NCBI GenBank assembly: GCA_023853785.1
Contig: JAJIRX010000515.1
Coordinates: 23,817 to 87,816 of the forward strand
Length of the DNA stretch: 64,000 nucleotides
Source of the DNA: Psilocybe azurescens
Taxonomy: Eukaryota > Basidiomycota > Agaricomycetes > Agaricales > Agrocybaceae
Direction of reading: 5' to 3'
The notes below the pieces were generated by a model that was not told the origin of the DNA, did no database searches, and worked only from the letters and a program-made list of their open reading frames with translations. Position numbers and translations under genes: made by a program. Below, in pieces: positions 51,950 through 63,507 of this stretch. The number at the start of each line of letters is the position of its first letter. The stretch's first letter is position 1.

Positions 51950-53640
51950 TGCGCCTGGTGAAGAGCAAGGATGGCTTTTGTGCCATCTAGACCTGAGCTT
52001 TAAGTAGTCCCAGGAGCATCACAAAAGACAAGGCATCCTTGCACACGATATCATGCGACCATATGGACAGGACGGCTCACTAAACATCCTGATCGCTGTA
52101 GGAGGTCGAAGGGTGGCTTTTAGATGAATCATCATGTGGGCACGAAAGGAAGAAACGAGATACGGACCGTCACAACATGCTGGCACCCCGCCAAATACAA
52201 GAAACCGAACTCAAAAGAAGATAAAGCCTTACGCTCAGACTTGAAGTAAGTACTTTGTCGAAGCTAATTAATTTAATAACACAACACAATTATTAGGATG
52301 AGTTTGGTAATGACACTCAAGCCTATACTCACCGAATAGAGCCACCACTACATCGAGGACCCTGAATTGTATAGAGAGCTTCTTGAGAAGGATCGGTCGA
52401 GCATCAACGCTTCAACCACAAGTAGTGGGAAAATTTTATAAATAACGACGCGATCGTGAGACCGCTTGGTCCGATAGGGAAAGCTTTTCTCAATCGACCT
52501 GAGAAGGTTGCTGTTGTATACAGCTACGAATCTGTTTTTCACAACGCGACTGCGCTGTAATACAATGCATCTCCACAGGCGCATGGGAGCAAAATGGAAT
52601 GATAGGATTCTATATCAGTTATCGCAGCTATGCTTCAGGAGGTTTCTCCCATATAGAAATGGCCGATCTTGCGGAAGGTGCTCCAAATCGTCGTGATTCA
52701 AGTTGCGAGAGGTGATTCATAATGTTTTAAAGGGGGTTGCAGTAGGGACTAACTCGGATATATCCGGGTGGTATCCGTATCCGAACCGCGGGTATTTGGC
52801 AAATACAGTTTGGGATTTGGAAAGTCCGGCTGGCCCAGAGAAAGTCGGAATTGGGAAGTCCGCCTCTCCGGTTCATAGCCGGATTCCGGCACACTTTCCG
52901 GACCACTCAGAGACAGATTCTCCGAGGACAAGTCGGATATCAGAAATCCGCCACACCGCCTCATGATCGGACTCCGCCTCATTCTCCGCCCCATACAATT
53001 CTGCTCGTTTATGTTACCTAGACCATATTACATGCTAACTATGTCTGCAATTTTTTATAAAAATCTTTAAACTGCATTGCAGCCGTCAAAATCATCAAGA
53101 GATTGAAATTGCGCAGTATTGACACTTTGCGGTCACAAGATCTATTGCAGATGCATAGCGAAATTCTGATCTGCAACTTCATATCTGCCTCTATGCAAGA
53201 CCTCCTTAATGATATTAAGAAAAGTAAGGACTCTCATGACATTTTTAAGCTGTCATGCTTTATTCAGTATGCAGGATGGAGAATAGCTACACCAATGATC
53301 AACAATCAACAACAGCGTGTTGTGAATCATGATCACACTTTTCCTGCCAGATCACATGTGACAAACCTTGGGTTTTTGAACCTTCTCATACAAACATCAG
53401 TGTGGATTGTATAATTTTACCCTACAAAAGCTGATTAATAACTATGTTAAAATATCATGGTGATCATGCAGATTGCTCTCAACCAGGGAGAATCCATCTC
53501 TGAGTGGTCCAGACAGTGTGCCAGAATCCAGTCATGAGCCTGTCGCGTTTATTGATATAGGACACTTTCTGTTTTCATCATTCCCTTTTGTGTATTACAT
53601 AATCTTACTATAGCAAGTAGATAGTCCTCAATCCTGTGTT
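51950..53640. other. Intergenic with a palindrome-rich TCCG cluster
   Basis: No gene recognised. At 52750-52990 the tetramer TCCG occurs about a dozen times, with perfect palindromes CGGATATATCCG and GTATTTGGCAAATAC. The rest (53000-53640) is AT-rich and probably transposon debris preceding the Copia element. Confidence 0.4.
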
Positions 53641-53642
53641 CC

Positions 53643-53729
53643 CTCTGCCTTCTACAAGCAGAGTTAACACAGAATCAAGGTATGAATACATCTCTGCCTT
53701 CTACAAGCAGAGTTAACACAGAATCAAGC
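53643..53729. repeat. Short direct repeat with internal hairpin
   Basis: A unit of about 37 bp (CTCTGCCTTCTACAAGCAGAG then TTAACACAGAATCAAG) occurs twice about 50 bp apart. Each unit can form a 6-bp stem CTCTGC/GCAGAG. It lies just upstream of the Copia gag region and is probably part of its 5' LTR or leader. Confidence 0.7.
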
Positions 53730-54017
53730 TCCAACTCGCCGACCCGGAAACCTTTTTACAGGTTATGGGCCCCCAGCGTACCCTACACAAACTAAGAAGA
53801 CTCAAGTCATCGCAAACAAGTGCTCCACACTTAGTGTCGCAGCCGCTCGCACTCTTATATGTTCGCTCCGCTCTACGCATTGACGCTTGAACGCTGTCAC
53901 CTCAAACTTCCCTGGTTTTCCCAGCAGATCGTTATCCGATCTCCAATCACCTCCCACTTGATTCTAATTGTTACGACACGACTGTCAATCTATTCCTGCT
54001 CGACCTATTTCTATTGC

Positions 54018-54956
54018 AATGGCCAACACAGACAAGACCACTGGCTCAAGCCGAACACTGGTGCCCAAGCTCGGAGGTACCGTGAAGTACAGGGATTGGG
54101 AGAAGTCCATGTTTGGACAACTTCTATTGTTGGACATCATCGGCTTCACGGATAACACAGAGCTTCGCGATCCCGATGCCTCAACCTACCACAGACTTCG
54201 ACAGGCATTATGATTCCAGTCACCGCAGCAGAACACACCAAATACACCAGCTACATAAGGCGGCAAGAACAAGTGCACAGGTGAAATCTATATGTGCCTC
54301 GATGAAGAAAACAAAATCCACGTTGATGACATCTGTACCGATCCGCAGGCTATGTGGAATAAGCTTAAAGAAGTCCACAGCAAATCAGCTCCTAACTCGC
54401 AATTCAATTCCCTCAACGACTTGCTATCTATTCGATTGAAGGAGAACGAATTGTTAACTGCTTTGTCTGCCTGCATCCAAGGCTCGATGCAGCAAGTACA
54501 AGTACTTTGCCCCATGAGCTACAACTTGAAGACTCTTGACAAGGAGTTAATCATTATGGCTATGATCTGTGCTCTTCCTTGCGAAGAGTACAGTTCATTT
54601 ATTTCTTCAGTTCTTCTTCTTACAGACCTTACAAAGGCTGCCATTCTCAAGGTGTTCTGCACCGAGAAGACTCAATGTGCAGGTGCACACAACGACCTGG
54701 AGGCTGCTGCTGCTGCTGCTCATGTCATGAAGTGCTACATATGCGATGGTCCTCATACAATGGTGGACTGTCCCAAATACACAGCTACATGCGCTCTGGG
54801 ACAACAGGAAGCATCTATAGTAACAGAGAACAAGGAAAGAAGAAGCGGGGAGGGCATGGAGGTGGTCGTGGAGGTGCTGCTCCTGCTGCTGCCACTCCTG
54901 CCACCCCTGCCACCCCAGCAGCCAAAACCTCTGCCGTAGAAGCTGGATGTGATTGA
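54018..54956 (+). pseudogene. Copia gag-like coding remnant
   Basis: Starts MANTDKTTGSS and continues GGTVKYRDWEKSMFGQLLLL, the usual Copia gag opening. It then has an interruption near 54210-54290. The second part holds DPQAMWNKLKEVHSKSAPN, LPCEEYSSFISSVLL and the zinc knuckle. A Pro/Gln-rich tail follows in which the frame is unclear. Confidence 0.7.
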
Positions 54957-54998
54957 CCTGCTGTCAGTGCCGATGCCGCCGTTTGTCTATCTGCTACA

Positions 54999-56103
54999 TT
55001 GCCCCTCCTTCTCTCCACTGACCATGCTTGGAATGCAGATACAGGGGCCACTGCACATATGACCCCTCATTGTACTTGGTTTGCTGCCTCTTCATACATA
55101 CCATGGCGTGTCCCTATCAACCTTGCAGACAATAACACTGTCTATTCAGTGGGCAAGGGAGACGTGTTGTTCCAACCAGAGGGAGCTGCTTGGCGTACAG
55201 TCTTAATCATGAATGTCCTTCATGTACCCGCCTTATCCAACAACTTGTTCTCTGTCCTTAGTCTGACATCGGACCATGGCTTTGTCATCAAGATCGTTAA
55301 ATGCAAAATATCATTCACGCATGGTTCTGTACTTGCTCTCACTGCAACGGTCAACGATTGCAAAGTCACATATCTTGACGGATATGTTGTCACTCGCGCA
55401 GCAGGTGCACATGCTCTTCACATCACTAGCATCGTGGAACACACATTCATCACCACACAAGGGTTAATCAATCGTGAACTATTGCATCGCCGATTGTGTC
55501 ATATTGGAAAAGACAGGCTTGAATAACTGATACATGAGCAGCTATCGTCTGATCTCCAGATAACATCTGATACACCATTAAGTGACTTCTGTGAATCATG
55601 CATTAATGGCAAACAGCATCAACACCCTTTTCCATCTGTGAACATTGAACGAGCTTCAGCACTGCTCGATCGTGTGTTCAGCGATCTACACAGCCCAGTG
55701 CCAACTTTGAGTTACTATGGTCACAATTATTGGGTAGTCTTTGTTGATGATCACACGTGATTCCTCATGGACTACCCTCTGTGGAAAAAGAGCGACCTTT
55801 ACAGCACGTTCAAGGAATTCAAGGCACTCATGGAGAAGCAAACTGGTCACAAAATAAAGTGTTTTCACAACGACGAGGGCAGTGAATTTACACTTGGAGA
55901 GCTTTTGAGATTTTGCAAATCTGAAGGTATTTGCGTTGAGTTCACCACATGAGCCACCCCACAGTCTAACGGAGTAGCAGAATGTGTCATGCGTACCATA
56001 CAGGAATCAATTATTGCTATGAATACAGATGCCCGTCTTCCACCAAGTTTCTGGAACTTCATCTCATGGTTGTCATATTCATCCACCTTCTTCAAAAGAC
56101 TAT
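54999..56103 (+). pseudogene. Copia protease-integrase remnant
   Basis: Long ORF to 55526 (protease and pre-integrase), then stop codons after KDRLE, in DDHT-FLMDYPLW and in VEFTT-ATPQSNG interrupt the integrase. Conserved residues of the D,D,E triad remain visible. Truncated before the reverse transcriptase. Confidence 0.75.
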
Positions 56104-56150
56104 GACACATCAATCTTGAAGAGGGGATAATGTGATGAACACCTAGCATG

Positions 56151-57286
56151 ATGCAAATGATGTGTATGATATCATTTTTTAATTTCATTTCATACTAGTT
56201 TAGTTTTTATTCAGATCTCCTTTTTAGTTGTTTACTATTTAGTCATGTTGATTACTTTGTTTATTCCTTGTAGAGTCAACTCAGTGTATCAACTCAGATC
56301 AATGATCTATTAAAACCCATTCATTTATTTCCTTTCTTGGTTTGAGTTCTTATATCACAAAAATTGAATCAGCTCAGTTTCATCAGTTCTTCATTGTTTT
56401 CTTCCAATTTTTTTGTGCATTGTATATACTATAATATATATAGCAGCTATTCCTGGTACTTTTAGCTCAGAAAATGCATGAAATAAGTTAAAAATAGTAA
56501 ATTACATCAAGTTTCCACTATATATAGTCAAAGATAAGACAGATTCATGAGATTGCAGAGAATATGAATAATGATATAGATGGTATTGCTATATATTAAC
56601 ATGCATATAGTTATTTCATTTAATACAATTCTAAAAACATAATTTTTCATAAAGATTTGAGCAAAATACATCTAGTTCTGTCAAAAATTTGATTCTTAAC
56701 ATGTTCAAGTCTTTACAGTTTGGAATATGATTAAAAATCACAGCAATAAGTAAGGCCTACAGTGTTTTGAACCATGCATATACCATTCCAGATGTATATA
56801 ATAATATAAAACATATTGTTACAATGCTCAACAACCTCAGTTATTTGACATGTCTTCAACATTGAATCAATTTCCATTGGTCTCCATGACTTCCTCTTCC
56901 TCTATTTCCTCTATTTCCTCCTCCTCTATCTCCTTGCTTCCCTCATCAGCTTCAAATATCCATGTGCCTTTCATATGTAAATCAACTGCATCAATCAGTG
57001 CTACTTGAATATCATTTACACAATTTGGGAGCTGTCCACTTTGCAAGTTTGGAGCACCAGCTTGCTTAAACAGCTTTAGCTAATCTTTTAATTTCTTGCC
57101 TTTGAGGTCCAGGATTTTGTTTTTTCAAGTACAAGTTATAGCTGTGCAATTCTGGCAGCTGTATTTTTGTATTTTTCTCACAAACTTCTATATGCTTGAA
57201 TTTTTTGCTTGACATTCATTGCAGAAGTCTACAAGTTCTTTGTGTCTTTTTCTCCTCTTTTCCTGTATTCAATGCTAGTCTATGTA
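56151..57286. other. AT-rich sequence between two retroelements
   Basis: Very AT-rich, no ORF. The first part (from TGTGATGAAC at 56131) follows the Copia purine tract and may be its right LTR. The sequence just left of 57287 is the insertion site of the Gypsy element (TATGTA). Confidence 0.45.
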
Positions 57287-57784
57287 TGTTATGGACACTT
57301 TATTTTCTTTTTGCTTTTCCTTTTCTTTTCCTTTTCGTATATAAAACCTTCCTGTCACATGATGGACAACATCATGTGATTGTTACAACAAGTCTTTTCT
57401 TTTCTTTTCTTTTCCCTTTTCTTTGTCATCCGTCACATCATTGATACATCATTGTATGTTCTGATGAACTTTGCTTTCCATCATATCTACGAAACTCCAT
57501 CATATCTTTGATGGACTTTCACTTCTATCTTTTATGATACATCTTTCAATGAACACTTGATCTGTTTCCTCTATTCTTATATACATCTGCTGATGAACAT
57601 TCAAACTTGTTTCAACTTGCTGTGCAGTTCATAGTATTTATACCAGGAAGGATCCACTGTATTCTTTAGCTAGTTCTTGAGAATCTAACCTCCTCTTACT
57701 TGACACCGCTTGGAACTCGCTGTTCTTGACTACTTGACTGTCGGCTTTATCCACGCACGTGAATATAAGCTTGAAGTTGTAACA
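57287..57784 (+). repeat. Left LTR of the chromovirus (498 bp)
   Basis: Begins TGTTATGGACAC and ends GTTGTAACA, with TG...CA ends and the short terminal inverted repeat TGTTA/TAACA. It contains a TATATAAAA promoter-like box (57339-57347) and several TTTTCC repeats in the first 60 bp. Confidence 0.9.
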
Positions 57785-57969
57785 AAAGAACTAGCTCATC
57801 TACGAATCTCGCCCGCTCCCCAGCAGACGAGACCTCTGAAACCAAAACGAAACACGGCACCACTGAAAAGCCGGAATTCCCGCTACCGACAGCTCAGAAG
57901 AAGGAACCCCGACACGAAATTGGCAGACACCAAACCCGTCCAGACAAAGCTCTGAAGATATCAACCTAG

Positions 57970-58984
57970 GCAACGAAGACCTATCAAACTCGCTATACGA
58001 CTTATTATCAACCCTGGCGATAGATCAAGAAGAACAAGACACAGACATGGTCGAAACAAACGGAAAGAAAGAAATCTCGATCAACAAACCCACCGTATTT
58101 GATGGAGACAGGACGAAATCCAGGTCTTTCATCCAAGACTGCTATCTCTACATGGACATAAACGATGACGTCTACAACACAGACAAGAAGAAAATTGCCT
58201 TCATTTTATCATTTTGCATGGAAGGAGGAGCAAAACTATGGAAGGAACAGTACTTGACCTCGAGGACAAAAGGAACTAGTCCCAACCAAACCCTCGAATG
58301 GGACACCCTCGGAACATTTCTTGAAAAATTCCACGACGCATTCACTCCAGTGGATGAAACCAGATCAGCCATGAACGACATAAAACGACTTAGGCAAAAA
58401 CCCAACGAAGGGTGGAAGACATCATCAACAAGTTCAAATTGTTGGTAGGACAAGCCAATCTAGGAACAGAAACGGAATCAGACCATGCCCACCTCATTGG
58501 ATTATTCCAAAATGCATCACACCTCAGCTTGCTGACAGGATCCTGTACTCTGAAGACCTTCCAAGGACGATCCAAGGCTGGTACAAAAAGCAACAACATT
58601 TGACACCAACTATAGACTGGCCAAGGTCTTTAGAGAAGAACCAGAAGAACGTGAGAAGGGCGCCCACGATGGAACAACTTCCCAAGAAACAACAGGAACT
58701 ACAACCCAAACAGGATGGACATAAGCGCCATGACAGCCGAAGAACAAGCCGAATTAATCAGGAAAGGTGCCTGTTTCAGGTGCAAACAACAAGGACATCT
58801 ATCCAGAGATTGCCCACAGAAAGGACCAACAAACCAGAACAGAACCCAAGAACAACCCAGCAAGAAGTGGACCCCAAAGGAACTCCATGCCCATATCAGG
58901 AGCCTGAACAAGGACGAAAAAGACAAACTCGCAGACCTCATGGTTAAAACAGGATTTGAAGAGAAAGAAGAAAAGGATTTTTAA
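57970..58984 (+). CDS. Chromovirus Gag, with frame breaks
   Basis: Structural protein of the retrotransposon particle. A Met at 58047 is in frame with an acidic leader (from about 57970), followed by PTVFDGDRTKSRSFIQDCYL and FILSFCMEGGAKLWKEQYL, the Gag core of fungal chromoviruses. Frame shifts near 58410 and 58520 separate DIINKFKLLVGQANL and LADRILYSEDLPRTIQGWY. The third frame ends with a canonical CCHC zinc knuckle CFRCKQQGHLSRDC and a stop at 58984. Confidence 0.8.
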
Positions 58985-59039
58985 AGTGGAGAAACAGGAC
59001 GACGTCTGTCTCTCCTTATCTGAAGATATAATCTGTACT

Positions 59040-62000
59040 TACAAACAATCGAGAATAAAACTATGCTTTTACCAGTTTCATTCCCCACCAAGAAACAGAA
59101 TGGCTCACAAATCGTCAAACCTCAGCGCTCTTAGACTCAGGAGCAGGAGGGAAATTCATTGACCAGAACTATGCACAAAAACTTGGACTCAGAACCCAAC
59201 CCTTGGAAAAACCGATCCGGGTTTATAACGTAGATGGAACCCCAAACAAGAAAGGAACCATCTCGTCATTTGTAGACCTGGACCTAAAGGTTGGAAACCG
59301 GAACCATCGGGAACAATTACTGGTCTCTGGGCTAGGAAAACAGAAAATTATTTTAGGATTCCCTTGGCTACAGGAAAAGAATCCAGGAATCAACTGGCGG
59401 AACGGACAGATAACTTGGAAACCACGTCAAGGGCCTACGATAAATCAAACCACCATTGAAGAAGAAACGGACAAACAAACACCAACAATTGAGACTACCC
59501 ACCCATTGGAGGGAATTCCGAATCGTTAGTCATCCAATATATCGGGATGCAAACGAAGACGAAATAAAAGAAACTTGGCTTAACACCAAAATCACGACCT
59601 CACAGACGCTGGCCCAACAATATGAACCAGAGAAACTGACAAGACCTCTCCAAGAAATCGTTCCCCAGAATATCAATCATATATGGACCTTTTGATAAAC
59701 AAGCAGCAGACCGATTCCCAGAACCAAGACCATGGGACCATAAAATTGAGTTAAAAGAAGGATTCATACCAAAGAAATTCAAGGCATACAATATCACACC
59801 GGCAGAACAAACAGAACTGGACACCTGGACAAAGGAACAATTGGACAAAGGATACATTCGACCCTCAGAATCACCTATGGCATCTCCCTTCTTCTTCGTA
59901 TCAAAGAAAGATGGAAAGCTTAGACCCTTGTCAAGACTACAGGTATCTGAACGACTGGACGATCAAGAATGCTTACCCACTACCACGGACTACGGAACTT
60001 ATGGACAAATTGAAAGGCGCAAAATTCTTCACCAAACTAGATATCCGATGGGGCTACAACAACATCAGGATAAAAGAAGGTGATCAATGGAAAGCAGCAT
60101 TCAAAACCAACCAAGGACTTTTCAACCAACTGTAATGTTCTTTGGCATGTGCAATTCCCCAGCAACCTTCCAATCCATGATGGACTCAATCTTCGAAGAC
60201 ATGATATCACAATGCTTCGTAATCATCTATATGGACGACATCCTAATCTTTGGCGAAAGATCGAGGGAATTGGAAAAATACACCAAAATGGTTCTACAAC
60301 AACTCCGAGAAAACGATCTCTATCTCAAACCGGAAAAATGCTCTTTTGCTCAAGGAAAAGTGGAATATCTTGGAATGATTGTTGAAGCAGGAAAAATCTC
60401 TATGGATCCAACAAAACTCAAAGGAATTCAAGACTGGCCAGCACCTACTACTCTCAAACAAGTCCAATCGTTTCTGGGCTTTGGGAACTTCTACCGAAAA
60501 TTCATCCGGAAATTCTCTGAAGTAGCTTGACCTCTAAATGAACTCCTGAAGAAAGACAAAGGATTTCTATGGAATGACACAACTCAAGCTGCCTTTGATG
60601 AACTAAAGAAACGATTCACGGAAGAACCGGTACTCTTGATGCCCGACCCGCCAAACCATTTCCAAATCAAATCTGACGCTTCAAAATATGCCTCCAGAGC
60701 AGTCCTTACTCAACTGGACGGAAATGGTGAAAGACACCCATGCGCATTTATATCAAGAACGTTCTCTCCAACCAAAGAAACTACGAAATCTATGACAGGG
60801 AATTACTGGGAATAATCAGATCATTACAGGAATGGAGACACTACATCCAAGGATCAGAACACACGACTACGGTATATTCAGATCACAAGAATTTGACATA
60901 TTTCAGATCGGCCCAAAATCTAAACCGGCGACAGGCGTGGCTGGTCTCTGTATGTTTCAGAATTCAATCTGAAGTTGGTACATCTACCTGGAAACAAAAT
61001 GATTCAATCCGATACCCTTTCAAGACGCCCGATTTCACCCCCAGAAGAAGACCACGACAATGAAAACATCACCTTACTTCCAGAAAAGCTATTCATCGAC
61101 TTAATCGACACCGAGTTACAGGAAAGAATTGCCAATGCGAAGCGAACTGGACCACAAAGCAGCAGAAGCAATGAAAACCCTATTAGAAGGAGGACCACCA
61201 AATGCACGACATGACCTCAGAGAATGGAAAACAGAGAACGTGAACGGCAAAACTATCTTATACTACCAAGGACGCAGCCTACATCCCAAAAAGATCAAAA
61301 CCCTACGGAAAGACATAGTCAAATCATATCACGACCCTATCTCAGCCGGACACCCTGGAGAATTAGAAACATTCAATTCGGTAAAACAACACTACTGGTG
61401 GCCAGGATTACGATCATTTGTCAAGCAATACATACAAAGGATGTGCCGCCTGCCAACAGTTCAAAATAAATCGACATCCCTCTAACCCATCATTCATACC
61501 GATACCTGGACCAAAGTCAGCCCAACCCCTTGCAGACAGTGCTATGGACTTCCTTACAGACCTTCCACTGATCGTGGACAAGCAAGGAGAAGTTGAATTT
61601 GATGCGATTCTAAGCATCACCGATCACGGAACACAAAGGACTTATCCTTATTCCATGCCGAATGAAAGGACTGGATGCTGAAAAGACTGGCAAACTCTTA
61701 CTGGACAATCTCTACAAAAGGTTTGGACTACCAGACAGCCTCACATCAGATCGAGACCCCAGATTTGCCGCTGAATCATTCAAAGAGCTAATGAAACTCC
61801 TTGGAGTAAAATCAAATTTTCAACTGCTTATCACCCTCAAACGGACGGAACAACAGAACGATATAACCAAGAGATCGAAGCCTATCTATCCATATACTGC
61901 TTGTCCACCCAGAAGACTGGCACGAACGACTTGGGACCCTCGAATTCACTCACAATAACCGAAGACATGCACAGACAGAGAACACCATTCGAATTAATTC

Positions 62001-62584
62001 TGGATACTCCCCATCGCAATTCCATTCGAACACACCAAGTTTCCTTCAGTAGAAGAAAGACTGAAGTATCTTCAAAAGGATCGAGAAGAAGCCCTAGCAG
62101 CCCACGAACTAGCCCGGACAAGTGATGGTTGAAAGGAAAAAACTGAACTTTACACCGCTTCATCCAAGGACAAAGAGTTTGGCTAGAAGCGACAAATTTA
62201 CAGACAAATTATCACAAGAAAATGGCACCAAAACGAGAAGGACCCTTCAAAATTAAAGAAGTCTTAGGACCCCTAACTTATCGACTGGAACTCCCCAAAG
62301 GATGGCTCATTCACGATGTATTCCATGCGACACTTCTTAATCCATACCACGAGACTGAAACACATGGACCCAATTTCATTCGACCGCCACCAGAGATATT
62401 AAACGAAGAAGAACATTGGGAAATAGAAACAATTCTCAAACATTGAAAAAGAGGAAGAGGATACCAATACTACGTCAAATGGAAGGACTATCCGATCACC
62501 GAAGCAACGTGGGAACCGGCTTCGGTCTTTGAAGAAACCGGTAACGAAATCTTACAGACTTACCGAACACGTCACAAGCTGTAA
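59040..62584 (+). CDS. Chromovirus Pol (PR-RT-RH-IN-chromodomain), with frame breaks
   Basis: Protease active site [12 protein letters not shown] (about 59130). Reverse transcriptase spans [72 protein letters not shown] and [10 protein letters not shown] with both catalytic Asp. RNase H spans [14 protein letters not shown] and [19 protein letters not shown]. Integrase has [20 protein letters not shown], a [11 protein letters not shown] zinc element, [20 protein letters not shown] and the [11 protein letters not shown]lu region. The C-terminal chromodomain reads [17 protein letters not shown], ending at 62584. Stops (for example at 60528 and 62444) and single-base shifts interrupt the frame. 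Confidence 0.88.
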
Positions 62585-62622
62585 AAAGACCACCATCTTC
62601 CCTCACTTGACAATCAATCAAC

Positions 62623-63492
62623 ATGCTCTCCTTTCCCTCAATCAAATGCGTCAAGTCCACTCTCTTTCCCCAAAACACTCACGAACCTATTTTCCTCACG
62701 ACAAAAATACCAAAATCCCAAGAAGATCGACAACAAATGCTTGAAGAACTCAAGATAGCGTTCATAATGTCTTTCGAGATGTGGAGAAACAAGCAACGCA
62801 ATGAACTCTTAAGGAAAGATGCACAGCAATGAGGCGCATGACCAAAATCTAGAGTATCAACTGATTTCCCAGCTCAAGGAAAACTTAGACCCGGACTGGC
62901 AACAAAGGCTATAAGAAAGGTCAAGTCGCTACACTTCGTAGGCAACAAACATCAATATCCAACAATGTCTCATTCCACTGCTCGTGCCTCATCTGTTCCC
63001 CAATCTACTACTACATCGTCTCAACTTTTTAATACTCTCTCCATCTACTTAACTACTTGAAATCTTGAAAATGCCAAAACCGATACAACGTCAAGCCCTT
63101 TGCCCCCTTTATCGAACGAACTCGAATTCTTCAACTATTTATCTGGCGAAATACGAATCATCGAAGCGGACATCGAGTCAAACAGGCGAGAGTCCGAGTC
63201 CACCACAAAGCCGCCACCGACTCCCTCAAACATCTTTCAACTCAAGGGTTTCGAACGAGCCATCAAACACGTGCTCATCAAACACCGCATGACACCCCCA
63301 CGGAACAACCCCACCTGCAACCACTGCCACCGCGAGGACCAGGACATACAACAAGATACTGTCCTTTTCAAGCGTAACGACTCTCCTACAGAAGCGATTA
63401 CTTTGATTATGACGACCCCACGGATGACGCTAATGCAAACAATACCGAGAAACCCACGGATACTGAAGACCATTCGACTGGGACAGTCTTAA
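62623..63492 (+). CDS. Extra 3' coding region of the chromovirus, unknown product
   Basis: About 900 bp lie between the pol stop and the purine tract. One frame is open over most of it, with a few stops: KSQEDRQQMLEELKIAFIMS (about 62700), MSHSTARASSVPQST (about 62965), then a 130-codon ORF (63100-63492) with NELEFFNYLSGEIRIIEADI and KGFERAIKHVLIKHRM. It ends in Cys/His residues resembling a zinc knuckle (CNHCHR, then GHTTRYC in the neighbouring frame), and an acidic tail. No match to Gag core or envelope is visible. Whether it is translated is unknown. Confidence 0.4.
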
Positions 63493-63507
63493 CCTAGAAG
63501 GGGGTAA
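63492..63507 (+). promoter_or_regulatory. Polypurine tract before the right LTR
   Basis: GAAGGGGG followed by TAA directly before the right LTR start TGTTATGG, the expected plus-strand primer site for reverse transcription. Confidence 0.7.

Larger units (their letters stand above)
53860..56150 (+). mobile_element. Ty1/Copia retrotransposon, internally deleted and decayed
   Basis: In order: gag (about 54018-54950) with a CCHC-type knuckle CYICDGPHTMVDC; protease-like region around WNADTGATAHMTPH (55030); the GAG-pre-integrase block LLHRRLCHIGKDRLE (55480); integrase core with a first Asp in VFSDLHSP, a second in HNDEGSEFT and the Glu in NGVAECVMRTI. Coding then stops after PPSFWNFISW and jumps to a purine tract (AAGAGGGGATAA) at 56117-56130. 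It therefore lacks reverse transcriptase and RNase H, and cannot move by itself. In-frame stops at three places in integrase fit C-to-T or G-to-A changes. No left LTR could be paired with the right flank. Confidence 0.82.
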
